The notes under the pieces are model-generated. The model was not told the origin of the DNA and did no database searches. It saw only the letters and a list, made by a program, of their open reading frames with translations. The position numbers were made by a program, and so were the translations under genes. A DNA stretch of 64,000 bases from Brachybacterium timonense (GTDB taxonomy: Bacteria; Actinomycetota; Actinomycetes; Actinomycetales; Dermabacteraceae): positions 2,889,441-2,953,440 of the forward strand of contig NZ_LT984895.1 in assembly GCF_900258505.1 (NCBI RefSeq), written 5' to 3'. Of the stretch, positions 1 to 9,108 are shown one piece after another (the first letter of the stretch is position 1; each line of letters opens with the position of its first letter).

Positions 1-53
1 GGTCGACGGGCGGCCCTGGTACGACCCACTTTTCACTCGCCAAGGAGGCGGCG

Positions 54-1088
54 ATGACGTTTTATGGCGCTGATACCGAGCAGCTGCGGACGATGTCAGA
101 CACGATGCGCGCCAAGATCGGCACGCTCACCGATATTCAGAACCGGGTCATCCAGTCGTCCCAGACCGTGACGTGGGAAGGTCCCGACGCCGACACGTTC
201 CGCGACACTGTCTTCAGCAGCATCAGCCCGCGCTTCAACGACCTGACGGCCTCGCTCTACGACCATGCTGACGAGCTCTCCACTCACGCCGACGAACAGG
301 ATGACGCCTCTGACCCCCGCAGCTTCTGGGAGAAGCTCAACGACTGGCTGAAGGGGCCCGCCGACCTCACCAAGCTCGCCCGCAATATCCAGAAGCTCAT
401 CCAGGACCCGAAGAAGATGCTGGACATGTTCAAGCGCTTCCCGGATCTTCGAGATGCCTTCAAGGACCTCAAGAACCTCGAGCAGATGTTCCCGGCCCTG
501 GCGGAAATGGAGCGCAAGGCTATCCGAGCCGAGTGGGTCGATGAGCTGCTCGGCAAGGGCTGGGAGAAGCTCGGCAACGCAATCCCCAAGACGATCAGCT
601 CGCTCTTCGGCATCAACATTCCGGGCAAGGAGTGGGCGGGGAAGCTCCTCTCGCACATGGATGAGATCACCGACGCCACCAAGCCGTGGGTGAAGCTCGG
701 CTCGAAGACCTTTGGGAAGCTCCTGCCAGGTCTCGACATCGGCCTGGGCATAAACCAGATGATGAGCCCGGACTCCACAGGCTATGACAAGTTCTCGGGT
801 GGCCTGTCCGTTGCCTCGGGCACCCTGACCCTCATTGCTCCGTTGACCGGCCCGGCTGCGCCGATCGTCGCTGGTGTCGGCATCGGGCTCGGCGTGGTCT
901 CGGCCGGTATGGATATCGGCAAGATGGCGTACGAGAACATCCCGCTCGTGAGAGGCGCCGCGGACGCTGTCGGCAATGCCGCCGTGAGTGCCGGCAACGC
1001 AGTCGTCGATGGAGCGAAGGCCGTCGGGAATGCGATCGGCGACGGGCTGGGGGCCGTCGGCAACGCTTTCGGCTCGATCTTCGGCTAA
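54..1088 (+). CDS. Long WXG100/LXG-like ESX-type secreted protein
   Basis: A 344-residue protein whose first ~90 residues look like a WXG100 helical hairpin, with a W-E-G turn in 'TWEGPDADTF' near residue 42. The middle (~90-220) is Lys-rich and helical with no recognised domain. The C-terminal ~100 residues are Gly/Ala-rich and hydrophobic, followed by A-V-G-N-A type heptad-like repeats, resembling the membrane-interacting tails of large WXG/LXG effectors. A strong AAGGAGG at 42-48 fixes the ATG at 54. WXG proteins are exported by type VII (ESX) systems; no ESX ATPase or channel gene lies inside the window, so the rest of the locus is probably just upstream. It is much longer than the ~100 residues of EsxA/B. 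Substrate status is inferred. Confidence 0.7.
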   Translation: MTFYGADTEQLRTMSDTMRAKIGTLTDIQNRVIQSSQTVTWEGPDADTFRDTVFSSISPRFNDLTASLYDHADELSTHADEQDDASDPRSFWEKLNDWLKGPADLTKLARNIQKLIQDPKKMLDMFKRFPDLRDAFKDLKNLEQMFPALAEMERKAIRAEWVDELLGKGWEKLGNAIPKTISSLFGINIPGKEWAGKLLSHMDEITDATKPWVKLGSKTFGKLLPGLDIGLGINQMMSPDSTGYDKFSGGLSVASGTLTLIAPLTGPAAPIVAGVGIGLGVVSAGMDIGKMAYENIPLVRGAADAVGNAAVSAGNAVVDGAKAVGNAIGDGLGAVGNAFGSIFG

Positions 1089-1218
1089 ACCGCCGCGTCA
1101 CCTCGTCGCAGCCGAGCGTGGTTGCGAACGACATCACCGGATCGTCGGATGAACCTCGCACTGTATGCGAGGATCACATCAACCCCGGCTCCACAAAGCC
1201 CCTTCGTGGAAGGACCCC

Positions 1219-2070
1219 ATGGCTGCCTCGACTCCTCCCCCTCCGACCGGTGCCTCCCGTGCAAACATGTGCGCCGCTGTCGTCCTCGAGGGGGCTGACG
1301 ACGGCCCCCAGAAGTTCGGCATCTTCACCGATGAGGAGCTGATCGCGCTTGACGGCATCGCCACCGATCAGCTCGTGCCCACACCGTGGATCACCGCCAA
1401 TGCGGAGACCATCAGCACAGAGCACGCCGCGAGCGTGGCACTGCGCGGGCTGATCGCCCGCCAGCTAGTTCTGCCCGCTGAGATGCTGGCCGAAGACTGG
1501 TCAGACCTTGGCGACGATCCTCGCCGTTTGATCGCTGCCGACCCGGTTCAGGGGCTGATCACGCTACGTCGATCCGCCTCGTCGGTCGTCTCTTTCCATC
1601 GGGTCGTCCAGCAAAGTTCCCACACACTGATTCACTACGGCTACGAAAACGGTCGCATCCTCGAGGAAGAGATCACCCAGGATGGCTTCCACCACTTCGT
1701 CGTGCTACCTGCGGCCCAGGCTCCCCAGCGCGCACTGATGCTCGTGGACCAAGACCAGGTCGCCTCCAACGACGGAGAGTCCATCGTCGCTGATCTCGAT
1801 GATCTCAGCGAGACCTCGCCGCTGAGCACAACGCTCGCCGATACCCGCGCCCTGACAGTCGCGACCGTCGTCCGCCGTGACACGGAGCCAGAGCAGTTCA
1901 CCTTTTATGCAACTAGCACTGCGCTCCTGGTCTCCCGCCCGGAGTCCGAACCTGGTACGGCCGACGACTCGACGCCGATGCAGTTCATCGAGATCTCCCG
2001 CGCGACCGCCGAGCAGCTCCTCGGCGAACTTCTCGAGGACGACGCCACACCGCCCAGCGAGGCAGGCTGA
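1219..2070 (+). CDS. Hypothetical protein of an ESX-linked locus (EspG-like architecture possible)
   Basis: A soluble, acidic 283-residue protein with no signal peptide or membrane segment. I do not recognise the family. Residues ~30-80 look like a small helical or winged-helix segment ('ALRGLIARQLVLPAEML'), followed by alternating beta strands. This arrangement recalls EspG, the cytoplasmic chaperone of ESX substrates, but that is shape-level inference only. The ATG at 1219 is preferred over the longer frame from 1165 because GGAAGGA sits at 1208-1214 and nothing ribosome-binding-like precedes 1165. It lies 130 bases after the WXG gene and its stop is 1 base before the next start, so it is probably co-transcribed with both. 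Confidence 0.6.
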   Translation: MAASTPPPPTGASRANMCAAVVLEGADDGPQKFGIFTDEELIALDGIATDQLVPTPWITANAETISTEHAASVALRGLIARQLVLPAEMLAEDWSDLGDDPRRLIAADPVQGLITLRRSASSVVSFHRVVQQSSHTLIHYGYENGRILEEEITQDGFHHFVVLPAAQAPQRALMLVDQDQVASNDGESIVADLDDLSETSPLSTTLADTRALTVATVVRRDTEPEQFTFYATSTALLVSRPESEPGTADDSTPMQFIEISRATAEQLLGELLEDDATPPSEAG

Positions 2071-2071
2071 G

Positions 2072-2752
2072 GTGTCCTCACCGCTATCGCATCCCGACCT
2101 CGTCGGCGTACCGCAGGCCCGCTTCATCATGCACTGGCCGTGGTACGTCTGGATCGTGTTGTGGTTCCTGCCCGTGCTGATCGCGCTCGGTATTCTCGCC
2201 ACGGGCAGCCCGGGCGCAGCGATCGCTATCCTCGGGGCCCTCTGGGTGCTCGTCGCGGCCCCGCTCAGCTGGTTCCTGTGCCGCCACCGACTTGTCATCA
2301 CCGACCGGGCGATTGTGATGGGCGCGTTCGTCCCCGGCGGACGCCCCGATGTCATCTTCCTCAACGACGTCGACCCAGCCTGTGTGCGCACCTGGTCCAA
2401 CCTCCGCGCCTACCTGAAAGCCGTCGACAGATCGTCCTTCACCAGCGGCATGATGATCACCGAGGGTTCCGGAACAGGCGTCTCGCTCCGTGTGCGGCGC
2501 ATCGGCACCGTGCGCAATGGCCGCCTTCGGGAGAACGAGATCGTGGCCAGCATTGGCAGCACTGTTGAACTCTTCGCGCTGTCCGGGTCCGCCGAACGGT
2601 TCGTCCACGCCCTCACCGCCGCCATGACGAATGCTCGAGTGCCCGGCGCCGAGCAGATCCCCTCGGTTGCACTGCCGCCCGGTCGCCTCTCCGGTGCCCC
2701 TGGTTCCCATCGGCAGGAGATCCCCGGCTGGGGCGCCGGCCGGGCCACCTAA
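2072..2752 (+). CDS. Two-helix membrane protein with PH-like cytoplasmic domain
   Basis: About 226 residues from the GTG at 2072, one base after the previous stop. An alternative ATG at 2129 would drop 19 residues. Two adjacent hydrophobic helices ('WYVWIVLWFLPVLIAL' and a second one ending 'PLSWFLC') are followed by 'RHRLVITDRAIVMGAFVP', the strand pattern typical of PH-like domains of small actinobacterial membrane proteins, and then a ~100-residue mixed region. It is probably anchored in the inner membrane with the PH-like domain inside. Tight linkage to the WXG gene suggests a role in or next to the secretion locus; the precise function is unknown. Confidence 0.6.
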   Translation: MSSPLSHPDLVGVPQARFIMHWPWYVWIVLWFLPVLIALGILATGSPGAAIAILGALWVLVAAPLSWFLCRHRLVITDRAIVMGAFVPGGRPDVIFLNDVDPACVRTWSNLRAYLKAVDRSSFTSGMMITEGSGTGVSLRVRRIGTVRNGRLRENEIVASIGSTVELFALSGSAERFVHALTAAMTNARVPGAEQIPSVALPPGRLSGAPGSHRQEIPGWGAGRAT

Positions 2753-2905
2753 CAACACCGGATTGCGCGAGCATCACCTGGGCGCGCACGGGTGAGCCCA
2801 CCCTCTCGTCGGCAGTCGATCCGAACCGCACACAGGTGAGCGCGTGAACGCGCCGGACAGTGCTCGCCGGATCCCCATCACGCTGCGATCCATAGGTGAG
2901 TCTGC

Positions 2906-5623
2906 ATGCTCGTCGGCCAGCGGACGACATGGTGGAATGGGGCGATGAACGGCCCGGAGCCCTCGCCCCACCTCGCAACGGACACTGCGCAGCCCGCAAC
3001 GGGCTCAGACGGTGCGCGGTGGATCAGCGCCCCGTTCCATGATCTGCCGGCTCCCCTGCTGCGTCGCGCCATTCCCGTGGATGCAGTGCTGTCCGATGAC
3101 GATGCACCTGCTGCCGGAGCGCAGGCGGCGCTGCAGCGCCCCCAACAACGCGACTCCGCGCGCCGTACCGCCCACCGGCTCGGGGACCGCATCGCGCGCT
3201 CGACCGTGACCTGGTCGGTGCTGGGCACCGCGGATCTGCGGCTGAACGGGCACCGCCTCGATGATGCCCGTCTGGCCCCTGGCCAAAGCAACTTCTCCAC
3301 CATCGCCCGCTGCCGCACCGTCGACCTCACCGCCCTCGTGCGCGCGCTGCTCGACGGGCGCGCCCCGGCATCGGACACCACGGCAGTGCGCGGCGCGGAC
3401 CCGAATGCCGAATCGGCTGCTCCAGAACTCGTGCTGTCGGCTGAGCTGGGCCGCGGTTTCTACGACATGCACACTCTCGGCGCCTGGCAGTGGGAGTCCG
3501 CCCCGTGGCGTGGCCGGCCCGCCCTCTGGCTGCGATGGGATATCGAGCTGCACGACGGGGCGCGCATCCGGATCTGCACCGACCAGCAGTGGCGCTGCGC
3601 CACCGGTGCCCGCCGCTTCGACTCACTGTACGAAGGCGAGACCTGGGAGGAGCCGCGAGAGCCCGCCGGTTGGCGCGAGCCCGGCTTCGATGACAGCCCC
3701 TGGGCAGCCGCAACGCCCCATCCGCACGCGCCGCAGCTGCGCGAGGCCATCACCCCACCGATCCGCGTCATCGAACAACCGACCGTCTCCTGGACCCAGG
3801 TCGCTCCGTCCCACTGGGTCGGCGACCTGGGGCGAGTCATTGCGGGCTGGGTGCGCGTGGAGCCGCAGCGCCCCGGACCACACCGCCTGGAGGTGATGCA
3901 CGGGGAGAGCCTCGGGCCCGACGGCCGCATCGATACCCGATCGGTCCATATCCCCACCGGACGCTTCCAGCGCGACATCGTCACCGTGGATCAGAAGCCC
4001 TACGAAGCCGAGCACTCCTGGAAGGGGTTCCGCTATCTGGAGGTCACCGGCGCGGAGGTCGGCACCGACGTGCAGGTCATTCCCCGCGAGGCACGCGCAG
4101 ACGTCCCGGTCACCGGCACTTTCGCCTGCTCGGACCCGACTCTCACCTGGCTGCATGAGGCATTCGTCGCAACGGCCGCGATGAATCTGTTCTGGGTCCC
4201 CACCGATACCCCGACCTACGAAAAGAACGGGTGGACGGGCGATGCGCTCACGTCCCTCCCGGCACTGCTGGCAAGCTTCGATCTGCGCACGATGATGCTC
4301 AGCTGGCTGCAGGACATGCGCGATGCGCAGCGAGATGACGGGGCGCTGCCGGTGATCGTGCCCTCCGCCGGATGGGGCTTCGCCCCCGGCCCGTGCGCAC
4401 CAGCACCGGAGTGGACGACGCTGTACCCGATCCTGGTGGAGGCGGTCGCCCAGGAGTACGGCGAGGAGGTATGGCCCGAGCATCGTGAGTCGGTGCTGCG
4501 GTATCTGCGCCATGAGCTGTCGGTGCTGGATGCGGACGGTCTCGCGGTCGGCATCCTCGGCGATTACCTCTCCCCCGGCACGTGGGGCGCCCCGCCCGAG
4601 GACACACGCTTCTATGCAACGTCGGCCCTGATCCGGGCTCTGCGCACCGTGCATGACTCCCCCGGCGCCGACGCCTCCGGGTGCGGCTTCGGTCAGGCGG
4701 CCGACGCGCTCACCGCGGCCCTGCACCGCGTGTTCTTCGATGAGACGAGTGGTTGCTTCCGCACCGGTGTGCCCGGCGCCGGGGACTGGCCGCAGGGCGC
4801 CCCGTCCGGCACCGACGACTCACCGCAGAGCGCCGCTCCCGGCACCAACGTCTCACCGCAGGGCACCGTATCTGGCGCCGGGGACTGGCCGCAGGGCGCC
4901 CCGTCCGGCACCGACGACTCGCCGCAGGGCACCCCGTCCGGCACCGATACTCGTGAACCCGCGCCTCAGCCGTGGGAGACCGCCCCGGGCGCCCCGTCCG
5001 GCAACGAAACCCGCGAGCCCGCACCCGATCCCGCCGGCGCGCGCCCTTACCGGCAGGCGCCCAACGCCCTGGCCCTCGCCCACGGCCTGTGCCCGCCAGG
5101 CACCGAGCAGACGGTGCTGGACTCACTGCTGGCCGACCTCGCCGCACGCGACGGGCATCATCACGTGGGTTGTCTGGGCATCGCCGCGCTGCCCGGCGTG
5201 TTGACGCGTGCAGGTCACGGCGCGGAGGCGATGCGGATGGCCACCCACCCGCAGGCTCCAAGCTGGGAGGCATGGCGACGGGCAGGGCATTCGACGCTGC
5301 TGGAGATGTGGGTGGATCCGGTGCGATCGCGCGCGCACTACTTCCACGGCTCCGGCGCGATCTGGTTGCACGAGGACGTGCTCGGGCTGCGGCGCACGGG
5401 CCCGGCCTGGTCCTCATTCACGGTGGCACCGACGATCCTGCCCGGGCTGACGTGGGCGCGCGGCCGACGCGGAAAGATCAGTGTGGACTGGGCCGTGCGG
5501 GACCGGCGCTTCCACCTCACCGTGGCCGTGCCGGCAGATGCACAGGCACGCGTCGAGCTGCCCGACGGCACCGTGCACGAGGCAGGCCCGGGCGAGCACC
5601 GCTTCGCCTGCCCCGCCGCCTGA
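2906..5623 (+). CDS. GH78-like glycoside hydrolase (alpha-L-rhamnosidase family) with low-complexity insertion
   Basis: A 905-residue protein with the GH78 layout: N-terminal beta domains including a jelly-roll lectin-like part (~70-260), a linker strand region, then the (alpha/alpha)6 catalytic domain (~410-830) and a C-terminal beta domain. The catalytic signature reads 'PTDTPTYEKNGWTGDAL', with D434, E439 and D446. Canonical rhamnosidases have D-C-P-Q-R-D-E-R-L-G-W-T-G-D here, so R-D-E is replaced by Y-E-K and the sugar specificity is uncertain. No signal peptide is seen, so it is likely cytoplasmic. A Gly/Ser/Pro/Thr-rich repetitive insertion (~residues 624-710) interrupts the catalytic domain. 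The ATG at 2906 follows AGGTGAG; an ATG at 2945 is also possible. The beta-galactosidase downstream suggests use of a plant or microbial oligosaccharide. Confidence 0.8.
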   Translation: MLVGQRTTWWNGAMNGPEPSPHLATDTAQPATGSDGARWISAPFHDLPAPLLRRAIPVDAVLSDDDAPAAGAQAALQRPQQRDSARRTAHRLGDRIARSTVTWSVLGTADLRLNGHRLDDARLAPGQSNFSTIARCRTVDLTALVRALLDGRAPASDTTAVRGADPNAESAAPELVLSAELGRGFYDMHTLGAWQWESAPWRGRPALWLRWDIELHDGARIRICTDQQWRCATGARRFDSLYEGETWEEPREPAGWREPGFDDSPWAAATPHPHAPQLREAITPPIRVIEQPTVSWTQVAPSHWVGDLGRVIAGWVRVEPQRPGPHRLEVMHGESLGPDGRIDTRSVHIPTGRFQRDIVTVDQKPYEAEHSWKGFRYLEVTGAEVGTDVQVIPREARADVPVTGTFACSDPTLTWLHEAFVATAAMNLFWVPTDTPTYEKNGWTGDALTSLPALLASFDLRTMMLSWLQDMRDAQRDDGALPVIVPSAGWGFAPGPCAPAPEWTTLYPILVEAVAQEYGEEVWPEHRESVLRYLRHELSVLDADGLAVGILGDYLSPGTWGAPPEDTRFYATSALIRALRTVHDSPGADASGCGFGQAADALTAALHRVFFDETSGCFRTGVPGAGDWPQGAPSGTDDSPQSAAPGTNVSPQGTVSGAGDWPQGAPSGTDDSPQGTPSGTDTREPAPQPWETAPGAPSGNETREPAPDPAGARPYRQAPNALALAHGLCPPGTEQTVLDSLLADLAARDGHHHVGCLGIAALPGVLTRAGHGAEAMRMATHPQAPSWEAWRRAGHSTLLEMWVDPVRSRAHYFHGSGAIWLHEDVLGLRRTGPAWSSFTVAPTILPGLTWARGRRGKISVDWAVRDRRFHLTVAVPADAQARVELPDGTVHEAGPGEHRFACPAA
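4775..5035 (+). repeat. 99-bp direct repeat array inside the GH78-like gene
   Basis: A run of at least 47 bases beginning at 4775 recurs nearly unchanged at 4874, a 99-bp (33-codon) period. Shorter variants of the same Pro-Ser-Gly-Thr motif continue to about 5035 ('GTPSGTDTREPAP' then 'GAPSGNETREPAP'). The reading frame stays open throughout. It encodes a flexible, charged, low-complexity loop within the catalytic domain region. Confidence 0.85.
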
Positions 5624-5640
5624 CCAGGTCCTTCCCGTGC

Positions 5641-5822
5641 TCGGCCTGGCCCGTAACCGCCCCTCCCACCGCGCCACGGCCGGGCCCTTTCCACGCTCGG
5701 CCCGGCCCACAATCACCCCTCCCGCCGCGCCGCGGCCGGGCCCTTTCCACGCTCGGCCTGGCCCGTAACCGCCCCTCCCACCGCGCCGCAGCCAGGCACC
5801 TCCCCCACTCGGCCAGGCACCT
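5641..5822. repeat. 56-bp tandem repeat, three copies plus a partial
   Basis: Units start at 5641, 5697 and 5753, with a truncated fourth at 5809. Each begins TCGGCC(T/C)GGCCC and ends with a CTTTCCACGC-like stretch, the third unit being the most diverged. This is most of the 475-base gap (5624-6098) between the GH78-like and GH2 genes. Frames across it are open only because it is C-rich, and I see no gene. The repeats are directly contiguous, so it is not a CRISPR array. Confidence 0.9.
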
Positions 5823-5842
5823 GTGGCATCCCCGGCGGGGGA

Positions 5843-5906
5843 ATTCGGTACTGCAGCGTGGTGCCACCGCCCTGTGGCACGGTGACGCCACGCTGCAGTA
5901 CCGAAT
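5843..5906. repeat. Perfect 19-bp inverted repeat with nested inner hairpin
   Basis: The left arm ATTCGGTACTGCAGCGTGG (5843-5861) is exactly complementary to 5888-5906. The 26-base spacer contains a second inverted repeat, TGCCAC (5862-5867) with GTGGCA (5874-5879), so the whole 64 bases can form a stacked hairpin. It lies between two plus-strand genes, ~190 bases before the GH2 start, and no T-tract follows. It could be a transcription-stopping hairpin, a palindromic mobile repeat (REP/MITE-like) or a regulator site. Confidence 0.85.
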
Positions 5907-6098
5907 AGCACCGCCCAAGCCGAAGCACCGACCGAAGGGCGTGGCCCAGACCATCACAATGGCGCGGAATCGGTGCACGATGGCCCCCACCGAACGCCCA
6001 GGCCCAGACCCACGCTCAGCCCCAGCCCACGCCCAGGCCAGCGCATCGGGGGCTAGGGTTATCGGGAACGCTCAGAACCCGCCGCTGGGAGGACACCG

Positions 6099-9071
6099 AT
6101 GCCCACCACCACGATCCCCGTCGACCGCACCGACCGTTGGTGGGAAGAGCTGCCCGGCGGCCGCAATCGCCTGCCCGCCCGCGCCCACCTGAACAGCGAC
6201 GCACCGCAGCTGAACCTCGACGGCACCTGGGGTTTCCGCTACGGACAGCGCGCCGACGGCACCGGCCTGGGTGAGCCCGGCACGATCGAGGTGCCCGGCA
6301 TGTGGCAGCTGCAGGGTCACGGCGCCCCGCAGTACACCAACGTCATCTATCCGATTCCGCGGCAGGCGCCGCATGTGCCGGACGAGAACCCCACGGGCCA
6401 CTACTTCCGTACCGTGCAGGCCCCGGCGGAGTGGTCGAACACTGTCGAGGCGGGCGGCCGGATCGTGCTGCGTTTCCTGGGTGTCGACTCGGCGGCCCGT
6501 ATCTGGATCGACGGGCAGGACGTCGGCGTCACCTCCGGATCCCGTCTCACCCAGGAGTTCGACGTCACTGATGCGCTTGCGGACGGAGCCGAGCACCTGC
6601 TCGAGGTGCGCGTGGTGCAGTGGTCCGTGAACACGTACCTGGAGGACCAGGACATGTGGTGGACCTCCGGGATCTTCCGCAGCGTGGATCTGCTGCTGCG
6701 TCCCGCCGGCGGTGTCGAGGACCTCACCACCGTGGCCGACTATGACCCCGCCACCGGCGCCGGCACCCTCACCGTCACGGCCCGCGACGCGTCGGGCGAA
6801 GAGATCCCGGCGCAGGTGCAGGTGCCAGCCCTCGGGATCGATGCGTCCAGCACCGACGGCCCGATCACCGTGCAGCAGGTCGCGCCGTGGTCTGCGGAGG
6901 GGCCGACGCTGTACGACGCGACCATCGCGACCGACTCCGAGACGGTCACGCTGCGGATCGGTTTCCGCCGCGTCGAGGTGGATGGCGAGATCTTCCGGAT
7001 CAACGGGGAGCGCATCGTGCTGCGCGGCGTGAACCGTCACGAGGCCGATCCTCGTGTGGGCCGCACCCAGCACTTTGAGAACATGGACCGCGATGTGGAG
7101 CTGATGAAGCTGCACAACCTCAACGCGGTGCGCACCAGTCACTACCCGCCGCATCCGCGCTTCCTCGAGGTGTGCGACGAGGCCGGACTGTACGTGCTGG
7201 TCGACGGCGACTTCGAAGCTCACGGCTTCCACTCCGACTCCACCTGGGGCGAGGATCCCTCCGGCCGCGCTGAGCGTCCCGCCGATGACCCGCAGTTCAA
7301 GGACGCCCTGGTGGAGCGCACGCGGCGGTTCATCGCCCGCGACCGCAACAGCACGTCGGTGGTGATCTGGTCGCTCGGCAACGAGGCGGCCACCGGGCAG
7401 GTCACCGATGCCATGTTCGACGCCGCCGAGGCCGCGGACCCGACGCGCCCGGTGATCTACGAACAGGACTACCGCACCGATCGCTCCGCCATGTTCTCCC
7501 TCATGTACTCCACGCATGAGGAGTCCGAGCAGATCGGTCGACGCGAGCTGAGCGCCGAGTACCGCGAGAAGCTCGTGCACATGCTGCGCGGGCTCGGCCT
7601 GGATGCACCCGACGGCGGTTTCGACGACGCCCCAGCGCTGACCAAGCCGTTCTTCTGGATCGAGTTCGCGCACGCCATGGGCAATGGCGCCGGCTCCCTC
7701 AAGGAATACATGGACCTCGTCGAGCAGTACCCGGCGCTGCACGGCGGATTCATCTGGGAGTGGATCGACCACGGCATCGACACCACCGATGCCGACGGCA
7801 ACCCGATCTGGGGCTACGGCGGTGACTTCGGGGAGCGCCTGCATGACGCCAACTTCGTGGCCGACGGCCTGGTGCTGCCGGACCGCACCCCCTCCCCCGC
7901 GCTGGAGGACGCCAAGCACCACTACTCGCCGGTGCGTCTGGAGGTATCGCCCGGGCGCGCGGTGGTGAAGAGCCGCTACGCCTTCCGGGATCTCAGCCAT
8001 CTGCGCGCCGAGGTGTCGGTCGATGGCCGCGTCACCTGGCAGGAGCTCGAGCTTCACCCGGTCGCCCCTGGGGAGCAGACTGAGCTGACGCTGCCCGACG
8101 CCGCAGAGGTCACCACGGTGCGCCTGGTGACTCGGGAGGCCGATGGCCCGGTCCCGGCCGGGCATGAGCTGGTCACCGCGGATCACGTCGACGCCCGGGC
8201 GCTCGCCGCCCGCGTGCCGGCGCTCAGCCGCCAGGTCGCACCCGAGCAGCTGGAGGACGGTTCCTGGCAACTCGGCCCAGCCCATTTCGATGACCTCGCT
8301 CGTCTGACACAGCTCGGCTGGATAGAGGTTGAGCATGCCTGGGCTGACCTGTACCGGGCGCCGGTGGACAATGAACGGGCCCGCACCCGCGTGCCACTGG
8401 AGGCGCGGTGGAAGCAGATCTGCCTGGATGTGGCCCGTCGGCGTCTGGTCGAGGCCCGCGCTGATGGCGATGCGCTGGTGGTGCGCACTCATCTGGGGTT
8501 GGACGGCAACGGGCTCGGGGCCGACGTCACAGAGACCTGGACCAGCGACGGCACAGCTGTGGACGTGCAGGTGGAGATCGCGCCGAGCAGCAGGTGGCCG
8601 GAGGATCTGCCGTTGCCGCGGCTCGGGTGGACGATCGCTCTGGACAGGCAGCTCACCGCGGTGGAGTACGACGGGTACGGGCCGCACGAGTCCTACCCGG
8701 ATACCGGCGGCGGCACGACGTTCGGGACCTGGTCCGCGACCCTCGAGGAGCTGCAGACCCGCTACGTGTTCCCGCAGGAGAACGGCAACCGCGCCGGCAC
8801 GGTGCGGGCGCGGCTGACCGACGACGCCGGAGGGGTCGAGTTCGCCATGCCTGAGGGTCTGGGCTTCGCGGCCCGGCCGTGGTCCAGTGCTGAGCTTGAC
8901 CTGCGGGCACACAACGGGTCGCTGCGCGCCGACGGCCGCACCTGGGTGACGATCTCTGCTGCGCTGCATGGCGTGGGCTCGGCCGCCTGCGGCCCCGTCC
9001 CGCTGCCTGAGTACGTGCTCACGGCCCGGTCGGCCACCCTGCGGATGCGGCTGACCCCGGTCTCCGCCTGA
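6099..9071 (+). CDS. lacZ: Beta-galactosidase, glycoside hydrolase family 2
   Basis: A 990-residue cytoplasmic enzyme predicted to hydrolyse terminal beta-D-galactosides such as lactose. The LacZ order is visible: sugar-binding jelly roll ('GMWQLQGHGAPQYTNV'), immunoglobulin-like domains, TIM barrel ('AVRTSHYPPHPRFLEVCDEA'), further beta domains and the C-terminal beta-sandwich ('YDGYGPHESYPDT'). The acid/base is E429 in 'VVIWSLGNEAATG' and the nucleophile E522 in 'WIEFAHAMGNG', the latter varying slightly from the usual C-E-Y-A-H-A-M-G-N. Length fits E. coli LacZ (~1020). GGGAGGA at 6087-6093 sets the ATG at 6099. It probably works with the upstream GH78-like hydrolase; no transporter or regulator is next to it. 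Confidence 0.92.
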   Translation: MPTTTIPVDRTDRWWEELPGGRNRLPARAHLNSDAPQLNLDGTWGFRYGQRADGTGLGEPGTIEVPGMWQLQGHGAPQYTNVIYPIPRQAPHVPDENPTGHYFRTVQAPAEWSNTVEAGGRIVLRFLGVDSAARIWIDGQDVGVTSGSRLTQEFDVTDALADGAEHLLEVRVVQWSVNTYLEDQDMWWTSGIFRSVDLLLRPAGGVEDLTTVADYDPATGAGTLTVTARDASGEEIPAQVQVPALGIDASSTDGPITVQQVAPWSAEGPTLYDATIATDSETVTLRIGFRRVEVDGEIFRINGERIVLRGVNRHEADPRVGRTQHFENMDRDVELMKLHNLNAVRTSHYPPHPRFLEVCDEAGLYVLVDGDFEAHGFHSDSTWGEDPSGRAERPADDPQFKDALVERTRRFIARDRNSTSVVIWSLGNEAATGQVTDAMFDAAEAADPTRPVIYEQDYRTDRSAMFSLMYSTHEESEQIGRRELSAEYREKLVHMLRGLGLDAPDGGFDDAPALTKPFFWIEFAHAMGNGAGSLKEYMDLVEQYPALHGGFIWEWIDHGIDTTDADGNPIWGYGGDFGERLHDANFVADGLVLPDRTPSPALEDAKHHYSPVRLEVSPGRAVVKSRYAFRDLSHLRAEVSVDGRVTWQELELHPVAPGEQTELTLPDAAEVTTVRLVTREADGPVPAGHELVTADHVDARALAARVPALSRQVAPEQLEDGSWQLGPAHFDDLARLTQLGWIEVEHAWADLYRAPVDNERARTRVPLEARWKQICLDVARRRLVEARADGDALVVRTHLGLDGNGLGADVTETWTSDGTAVDVQVEIAPSSRWPEDLPLPRLGWTIALDRQLTAVEYDGYGPHESYPDTGGGTTFGTWSATLEELQTRYVFPQENGNRAGTVRARLTDDAGGVEFAMPEGLGFAARPWSSAELDLRAHNGSLRADGRTWVTISAALHGVGSAACGPVPLPEYVLTARSATLRMRLTPVSA

Positions 9072-9108
9072 CCCACACCGTTCGCCGACGGTTCAGGAGA
9101 TTCACGCC

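Noticed and set aside
5641-5822. Possible CRISPR array
   Set aside because: The 56-bp units are contiguous without unique spacers, and no cas gene is present.
6072-8969. 965-codon open frame on the minus strand opposite the beta-galactosidase gene
   Set aside because: It is a GC-rich shadow of the GH2 gene. The translation is low-complexity with no domain, while the plus strand has full LacZ motifs and a good ribosome-binding site.
2906-9071. A full polysaccharide-utilisation locus
   Set aside because: Only two hydrolases are present; no transporter, binding protein or regulator is adjacent, so only a loose catabolic pair is supported.
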